From assembly GCF_001632365.1 (NCBI RefSeq), contig NW_024468519.1:711667-775666 (forward strand): a stretch of DNA of 64,000 bases, in the 5' to 3' direction. The notes under the pieces were generated by a model. The model searched no databases and was not told the origin of the DNA. It saw only the letters and a list, made by a program, of their open reading frames with translations. The position numbers were made by a program, and so were the translations under genes. Origin of the DNA: Laetiporus sulphureus 93-53 (taxonomy: Eukaryota > Basidiomycota > Agaricomycetes > Polyporales > Laetiporaceae). Positions 58,200 through 64,000 of the stretch are shown piece by piece; position 1 is the first letter of the stretch, and every line of letters starts with the position of its first letter.

Positions 58200-58980
58200 C
58201 TGTAACCCGCGTTTGCTCCTTGACATAATTTTCCGACCGCGATTGACGAGATGCTACGCTGGAACGAAGCATACAAAGTTCATTATAGCATACACAACGA
58301 GGCGGAGATTCGCCAGGCCCAAAGCTGCATCCCGCCCCCGCAATGCTGAATGTCGTCCGAGACGTAGACAAAAGTCATGAACTGGTAGTAGCAGTCAATC
58401 CGTTGCACGTCCTACGCATTTATACAGCGAAGCAGGTGTGCAGCCCATTGGAGTTAAAGCGTCGGAGTCTCGGAGACGAAACACGTTGGCTGGATGCCAT
58501 CGGTCGTTTCCGAGCTTCATAAATCCAGGCACAGCTCGGCAGCAGCCGCAAGCATGAAGGCAGAACTTTATCTGCGTACATTGAGCGATGTCGCAGATGA
58601 TTTAAAAGGGAAGGCAAGCTGGCCAACATAACAGAATATCATCCTCAAGTCCGTATACCTCAGCAGTGTCCGAGGCTGTTAACAGATTTTTCAAGCCATC
58701 CGGCCCCCATGCAAGCCCAGCAAATCGAGAATTATCATTTCGTCTATTCGCAGTGTTAGTAGTTAAACGTCCAGTACACGTTCTAGAGTCCTTCTAATTT
58801 CATTCCTTCTTCTCCTCATCATGCGCGAGCAGCGAGCGACCGGGCATCTCTGCAACCAAAGTCAGTCTCACAATCTACACTCGCATATATTCAGCCACTC
58901 ACCTTCAGGTTGAGGCAATCCCTGAGTCATACAAAATGTTGTGAGAGCGGCGTAGCGAAGACACCCTGATCATATATGCA
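58200..58980. repeat. 3' flank of the DUF6533 unit (copy D)
   Basis: Fourth example of the downstream flank. It continues into sequence matching 48300-48600 and 53840-53990 that leads up to the iPGM remnant. Confidence 0.55.
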
Positions 58981-58984
58981 CCCA

Positions 58985-60240
58985 CCATAATGTCAAGGAC
59001 GGCGGACGTCACATCGGGCAGTGCTCCTTTCTCCTCCTCACTGTCTTTCTTGTCGACAGTGAAGTAGAATTTCTTTTGGGTCGCCCACCATGATAGACGG
59101 CACCGGGTTCATCGTGCGTGCGTGTGCGGCGCGCCCGTCTCGGGAATGATCATCTGCTCCGCGATCCCATAATCCGCCGTGATGAGCAGGGTGTAACCCG
59201 CCTCCTCACAGGCCTGGTAACACTATCTCGACGGCCTGTCCGTTGCTGAGATGGCCTCCACGGCTGCCTCGTATACGCCCGGGTGGCCCACCATATCCTG
59301 TGGCGCAAAGTTGCATCTCACGAACTCCTTGTCGCCCTTGCGTATGACCTCCGCAACCTTGTCCACGATAGCCTTGACGCTCGTTTTGTCGTACGGCGCG
59401 GCCTTAGGTGAGAGAATCATATGCCACTTCTCGTTAACATGTTGTGTCTCAACATCGCCATTGGAGAAGAACGTGTGCGTATTTCTCGGTTTCTAGGCAT
59501 GGTCGGGGATGCGTGAGCACGATAATACACAATGTGCATACCGACTATGTGTGCCTGCTTCACACCCTGCTTCGCGAGCCATTCGGCGAGGACATTTGTT
59601 GTCGGTTGCGGCGCAAAAGCAACCGGAAAGGGGAACTCGGCGTTGTATTGTGGCATGGTGCTGATGTGCTAGAAAGCAGGCTCCAAAACAAGAGTCACCA
59701 ATCATAGGCGAGAACACCTACATGCCAGGTCTTTCGGTACATCGACCTCCATAGGCTTGTCAGGGAGGCCAAGCACGACGACAATCTCCCACATCTGGTC
59801 AGAGCGGTAGTTGAAGAAGAGCGTGTCGCCATCCTTGATACGGCCCTCATCGCCATTCGCGACGATAAGCTTCAAACATTCGTCCGTCTCATCCTTCTTT
59901 TATCGTTCTTCGATCACTTTCATGGTGTCTTCGCCCTTCTCGCCCACGCCCTTCGCGAGGCCATCCACGGCGATCTTGATGCGCTCTCAACGCCTGTCGC
60001 GGTCTGTTTCGTACTAACGGCCCACGACGGTCGCGATCTGGCCGTATTTCTCCTTCTCAGTGAATGCGAGGAGGCCCTTGACGTATCCTGCGGCTGAGCG
60101 GGGTGCGGTGTCATGCCCATCGTCGAAGGAATGGATGCAGACGTGCGGGACGCCGACTTGTTTTGTAGCCTCAAGTCCAGCATAGGAGAGCCATTCGGTG
60201 CGGACAATGTTTGACATAGCGTTCTCGAAATACATTGGTG
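58985..60240 (-). pseudogene. iPGM pseudogene, copy D (5'-truncated)
   Basis: Most decayed of the three. The N-terminal half with the nucleophile serine is absent. Sequence starts near WLSYAGLEATKQVGVPHVCI, then DDGHDTAPRSAAGYVKGLLA and FTEKEKYGQIATVVGR, followed at once by TAG and soon TGA where YYAMDRDRRxER is expected. Further pieces: FNYRSD-type sequence near 59810, YNAEFPFPVAFAPQPTTNVL, EFVRCNFAPQDMVGHPGVY and VEAISATD. A frameshift follows, after which the metal-binding ADHGN reads ADYGI, losing a metal-binding His. The truncation point abuts the next gene's 3' end at 60292. Confidence 0.87.
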
Positions 60241-60291
60241 ACCTACATCCATGACCAAATAAAGTGAAGGTTGACGAGACAAGTGAGTAGA

Positions 60292-61710
60292 TTAAACAGC
60301 GGAGCCGCTTTCTACGTTGGGAGGATGCGTCCCCTGTCCGAGATACAAAGCATGATCAGAACCTACGGCACCCGAGTTGTACTTGACTTCGTCTGCTACG
60401 TCCGTTATGCTGCTCGTAGTCGGGCGTACGCAATAGACAGAATTGGCCTGGTCGCGGCTTGTTCTGCCGAATGATTCCAGTTGCACCGTGCGTCCATCCA
60501 TGCGGTTCGATGAAGGGCCGTGCTTAGCCTTTCCCTGCGACTTCCACAGTCCATGCGAAACGCCGAAATGCGCCCGCAAAAGAATGAGCAACGGCGCGAG
60601 AAGGGCGACCTGCACATTGACGTCGAAAGCGCCCTCTATGATTGCGTCCGATGTTGGCGTCTGTATGCAGTAGATGACGAGGGTAAACATGCTGAAGATG
60701 GTGAAGAGCGCGCCGGACTCGAGAACGATGAAGATCGTGTGAAGGTAGTAGTCCTCGCCCTTCCGTGAACTGATCCAGACTCCACCCAGTGGAGATGACC
60801 GTGAGGCGTTCCAGAGTCGGACGACGATGCCGAGCGTGCATATGATATTGACTGCCGTGCAGCACGAAAATTGGAGAATATCGAGAGGGGTGCTGTCGTG
60901 ACCTCTGTCTGTTCGCGAAGTGTCGACGATCCCCAAGACTACGGAGGCTTGATCAGACGCCAAAAACCAATCAAGACAGGTTCAGAATCTCACTGAGATG
61001 AACGAGCTCGATAATGGACTGTGCCTCGTTAGCCATGACCTTACAAATGCGCATATTGATGGACCTACCGGAATTACAAGCATTTTCCAATTACGACCCC
61101 ATACAACGTAGAACCTCCATATGAGCACCCAGTTTTGGACCGAGTCCTGTACGGTTCGTTAGTGCACCGAAGTCCAGTAGAACCAGTAGAACCAACGTAC
61201 CGCAAAGACTTGAATATAGAATTTGGCCTGTGCGACAGGGAGAATGATGTCAAACCAGTAAATGATGGAGCCATCCGGCGCAGAGGTGACGGATTCATCT
61301 GTGAAAGCCTGCAACAACTGAGCCAGGCTCATTCCTATGTGTATCGTCGCGAGGACAAAGATAAAGGTGCTTGATAAGAGAAGAACACTAGTTTTGGGTT
61401 TGAGTGACACTCGTAGAGCGTAGACTAGGTCCAGCACTCACTATGGCTTCCCGCCATTCGATGACTTGGACGCAAGGATATAGAGGCTGACTGCGAAGAA
61501 CACGATACTTCGGAACACAATATCAGTCATGTCGCCGTCACCCTCGGACCATAAACACATACTTCAACCCTGGTGGAACGTAAGCACGCCTATCGTCAGC
61601 TAGCACAAGAGAAACGCACCATAGAGCAAGGTCGACACCCAGATGAAAACCAGGTTTATCACGTCGAAGCGCACAATCTTGCCCCCTTGGAATGGTGTAA
61701 GGTTCACCAT
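60292..61710 (-). CDS. seven-helix membrane protein (agaricomycete DUF6533/DUF6534-like)
   Basis: Related in topology, not closely in sequence, to the four array genes. The start at 61710 reads MVNLTPFQGGKIVRFDVINL and VFIWVSTLLYG. Next exons: SIVFFAVSLYILASKSSNGG; KTSVLLLSSTFIFVLATIHI then GMSLAQLLQAFT; DGSIIYWFDIILPVAQAKFY. Across an intron comes the family signature DSVQNWVLIWRFYVVWGRNW followed by KMLVIP. Then SVVLGIVDTSRT, FSCCTAVNIICTLGIVVRLW, and a Ser-rich loop. The end has TIFIVLESGALFTIFSMFTL, VALLAPLLILLRAHFGVSHG and a polar tail to the stop at 60292. The Y-V-V-W-G-R-N-W-K motif after helix 3 is a hallmark of this large basidiomycete group. The exon at 61560-61490 is partly uncertain. 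Confidence 0.8.
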
Positions 61711-62003
61711 ATTGGTTAGATGTTGAGAAGTTGAGAGGGAGGAATCATGGGCACCCACAACCTGAGCATAGCGCTTTATTCTGTTTTATGATCTGATCAG
61801 AATCTATCAGCTATCACTGCGTCACTTCGGGGCGGCGAGATCGGGGAATGGCTGTGAAAACTGTATACATTCATAGTAACTTGATCAAACGATACAGTTT
61901 GAGGGGCTTCGAATTCCGCATCAAAACAGAAATCGCCGGCCACATTTGAGTTGTGGTTGTGGCAGCGTGATACAAGAAGATGAGTGATGGATGAAGACAA
62001 GTC
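61711..62003. other. intergenic, promoter of the membrane-protein gene
   Basis: Upstream region of the minus-strand membrane protein, ending at the T-rich tract. No gene seen. Confidence 0.5.
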
Positions 62004-62026
62004 TTTTTTTTTTTATTTTTTTTTTT
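62004..62026. repeat. T-rich tract (A-rich on the minus strand)
   Basis: Eleven T, one A, eleven T. On the minus strand this is an A-rich run at the expected 3' end of the retroelement. A short hairpin, CCGCCCC-GAA-GGGGCGG (62043-62059), sits just before it in that orientation. Confidence 0.8.
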
Positions 62027-62305
62027 ATATACAATTTATATCCCGCCCCGAAGGGGCGGTCGGAGGTGTGTAAATACATGTCTTGGAACAACGGAGGACC
62101 AGACGCATCTGGGGGTGAAGAAGCTTAACGTACGGACACCAGGTCCCCACGGACGCAACAGAGCAGGCGTATAGTAGAAGGGCACGAATGTTGGAACGAG
62201 ACCGCTCAGGAGCGAATGGGGAGGAATGGATTGACGGGTTTGACAGCGCGGTCACGTGGTTGGCGCGCACCTACATAATGACGCGTTTCTCGTAGTAGAC
62301 ACCTC

Positions 62306-62465
62306 AGTCGAGTACGCCATTGTACGGCACGGCTGAGGTGAGTCTCGGACACGTTTTCCCTTTCGTTTATCGGACATTGGACTGATTTTATCGGTTAGAC
62401 GTAGCGTTGCGTTCATAACAGGTACAGTAGTAGAGTCGAGTACGCCATTGTACGGCACGGCTGAG
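62306..62465. repeat. pair of 32-bp direct repeats with a second 20-bp pair
   Basis: A 32-base sequence at 62306-62337 is repeated exactly at 62434-62465. A different 20-base sequence at 62401-62420 is repeated at 62468-62487, just past the second 32-mer. The arrangement points to local slippage or tandem duplication within the retroelement 3' region. Confidence 0.9.
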
Positions 62466-62603
62466 ATGTAGCGTTGCGTTCATAACAACGAAGCCCGGTA
62501 AGCTGTGTCATGGACCACGCAAGCGCCGATAACCTAACAAAATGCATATGCCTAACCAAACTCGAAAACCACGCCGCGGTCAGTCCGTTGACTCGTTAGA
62601 AAC

Positions 62604-62649
62604 ACTGTTTAAGGGGAATCGAACCCCCAAGATACTCCCACCAAACAGT
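62604..62649 (-). other. tRNA-like mini-hairpin with a Pol III B-box
   Basis: On the minus strand ACTGTTT (62649-62643) pairs exactly with AAACAGT (62610-62604). Between them lies a T-arm-like stem-loop with the B-box consensus GGTTCGATTCC. D and anticodon arms are missing, so it is not a functional tRNA. It could be a tRNA remnant or a structured part of the retroelement 3' region. Confidence 0.5.
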
Positions 62650-63020
62650 CCTCGTTCACCGCAGAGGCAAAGTGGCGTGCGGGGCATGGTGACCAGTTGA
62701 ACATTGAGGGGGAGCCGGCTGGACCAGGGTTAGTGAATTGCACGACGGCGGGCCAAAGGGCGGAGTGAGTTGGCAGCCAAAGAGATGTCGGGGCGGAGGG
62801 AAAGAATGAGGGAATCGACAGAATGAATGGGTGACGCGCGGCGAACCCTACCACGCAGCAGGCTGGATAAAAACTGATCCCCTGCATTTAAGTATTGCTA
62901 CGCCGGCATGTGGATCCCGTATTCGGTGCGGGCATGCCTTGTGGTGACGGAGGGGAGCAGACGGGGGGCGCTAGAAATGGAAAGAAAGGAACGTGGTGGA
63001 AATTGAAGTCGCACTCGCCC

Positions 63021-64000
63021 CTACATAGCAACATCCAAGTCGCCAGTAGAGGGCAGCGTGGGGCGCTCGAGAGAGGAGGTCGGAGCGGGGCCAGCGCTCC
63101 GGAAAGAGGTGCGTTTGGGGCACTGGTCGGAGTCGGCGTGGTGGAGACCACGGCAGTTGACGCAACGCGCATGAGCACAGGATTCGGAGGTGGCACGATT
63201 CTCCTTCGCGCACATGGCGCACCGAGCGCGGTGCACCGATTCGAGATGGCGGCCAGCACAGACACGGCACCGGGGCAGCTTCGTGCATTCTGCAGCGAGG
63301 TGGCCATAACCCCAGCATCTCGTACACTGTCAGAGGCGTGGCTTATCACGCCAGCGCGACGTGGTGACGGGAGTACCGAAAGTGAAGAGGGGGGTCTGAA
63401 GGAGGGCAGTGAGGATGGAGCCATCCGGGTCTTCGAAGCCGAGGACGACGGACGAGCGAGCACCGTCGATCTGCTTAGGTCGACGTGCCCAGCGCGGAGG
63501 TTGGGTGATGCGGAGGCACGCAAGCGCGGGGTTCTTCACGAGCTCGGTCGACAGAGTCGACGTCGAGTGGACAGCGCCGCCAGGGGCTGCTCGGGTGCTG
63601 ACATTGCCGATGAGAATCCGAGACCACTTGACGTCCCTGGAGACATGGTGATCCGGGTCGAGCTTGAGGGCAACACGGAGGGTCAGGAGATGTTCGTCAA
63701 CGTGGCGGTAGGAGGTGGCAGGAGGGAAGGCCAGGACGATGTTGCCAGAGGAGCTCGGATAGACCGCAAGCGCAGCCATTCCTCCAGCAGTTGAAATCGC
63801 AGCCAGTGCTGCGTTCACATCACTGACCAGTTGGGCAGGGGGAGTCTGAAGCAAGTGGACCGGCGCGGAGCCAGTAAATCGAACCACGTACCGCAAGGGC
63901 TCCGCAACCTGCTTGGGCTTAGGAGCCTTCGGGGTAGCGGGCAGGTTCGGAGTCATCACGGGAGGAGCTGGACGAGAAGGGGCGGCCGCCGCCACGTATG
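63021..64000 (-). pseudogene. LINE ORF1 (Gag-like, zinc-knuckle) with an internal stop
   Basis: The frame is open from the window edge and continues to the stop at 63021. The N-terminal part is Ala/Pro-rich (PNLPATPKAPKPKQVAEPLR). The middle has VVRFTGSAPVHLLQTPPAQL, VYPSSSGNIVLAFPPATSYR and VSRDVKWSRILIGNVSTR, which is like LINE ORF1 RNA-binding domains. A TGA at 63332-63330 interrupts the frame after WRDKPRL. Reading on in the same frame gives three Cys/His clusters: CTRCWGYGHLAAEC, CRVCAGRHLESVHRARC and CVNCRGLHHADSDQC, the order typical of LINE nucleic-acid-binding proteins. One base change therefore separates the core from its zinc knuckles. A 299-codon antisense frame (62895-63794 plus) is a shadow. 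Confidence 0.82.

Larger units (their letters stand above)
62004..64000 (-). mobile_element. LINE-like retroelement, partial, lacking ORF2 in the visible part
   Basis: Minus-strand element whose 5' end is outside the window. The parts in transcription order: a Gag-like ORF1 with zinc knuckles (64000-63021, broken by one stop), a non-coding stretch of about 1 kb, and an A-rich tract (T11-A-T11 on the plus strand, 62004-62026) that would be its 3' tail. No endonuclease or reverse-transcriptase motif is seen between ORF1 and the tail. The outer limits are inferred; the tail and ORF1 could belong to separate insertions. Confidence 0.55.

Noticed and set aside
62895..63794. 299-codon open frame on the plus strand
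   Set aside because: It is antisense to the LINE ORF1, which shows clear zinc knuckles in the other direction. The plus frame is low-complexity Gly/Arg/Glu without motifs.

Overview
The window reads as nuclear DNA of a filamentous basidiomycete, most likely an Agaricomycete. The supporting evidence is: many genes split by introns of about 50-60 bases with GT..AG ends; several protein families typical of that group (DUF6533-type seven-helix membrane proteins, DUF4246, a DUF2235 hydrolase, a CYP5150-like P450, Ser/Thr-rich single-pass membrane proteins); and housekeeping genes (COG8, THOC1, Pin1/Ess1 and GAL10-type epimerase) on both strands without operons. All family calls are from reading translations and motifs; no database search was run.

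Layout. 1-4.4 kb: a decayed duplicated segment (X-A) and DUF6533 membrane-protein copy A. 5.0-10.7 kb: a cytochrome P450 and a DUF2235 alpha/beta hydrolase, both on the minus strand. 12.3-23.7 kb: a Zn2Cys6 transcription factor, UDP-glucose 4-epimerase, THO complex subunit 1, a WW-parvulin prolyl isomerase and a DUF4246 protein. 25.3-31.5 kb: two tandem paralogous Ser/Thr-rich single-pass membrane proteins, an unknown membrane-anchored protein and a small acidic protein. 31.9-34.5 kb: an intron-containing tRNA-Leu(CAG), a perfect 38-bp inverted repeat and a sugar transporter. 35.8-40.6 kb: two divergently transcribed secreted repetitive proteins. One has three nearly identical repeats separated by Arg-Arg sites that fall exactly at exon junctions. 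41.2-43.1 kb: COG8.

43.6-60.2 kb is a tandem array. It opens with a second copy of segment X (X-B), followed by three units of about 5 kb. Each unit holds a plus-strand DUF6533 gene and a convergent, decayed copy of cofactor-independent phosphoglycerate mutase (iPGM). The DUF6533 frames stay readable, while the iPGM copies carry stops, deletions and lost catalytic residues. DUF6533 copy A and X-A at the window start belong to the same duplication family, so about 40 kb of single-copy genes lie between related segments.

60.3-64 kb: another seven-helix membrane protein, then a LINE-like element on the minus strand. The element has a broken zinc-knuckle Gag-like ORF, no reverse transcriptase in its visible 3' part, and a terminal A-rich tract.

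The most interesting items are the candidate Kex2-processed repeat precursor at 35776-37474, the DUF6533/iPGM-pseudogene array with a 180-bp identical promoter block in two units, and the perfect palindrome at 32217-32295.
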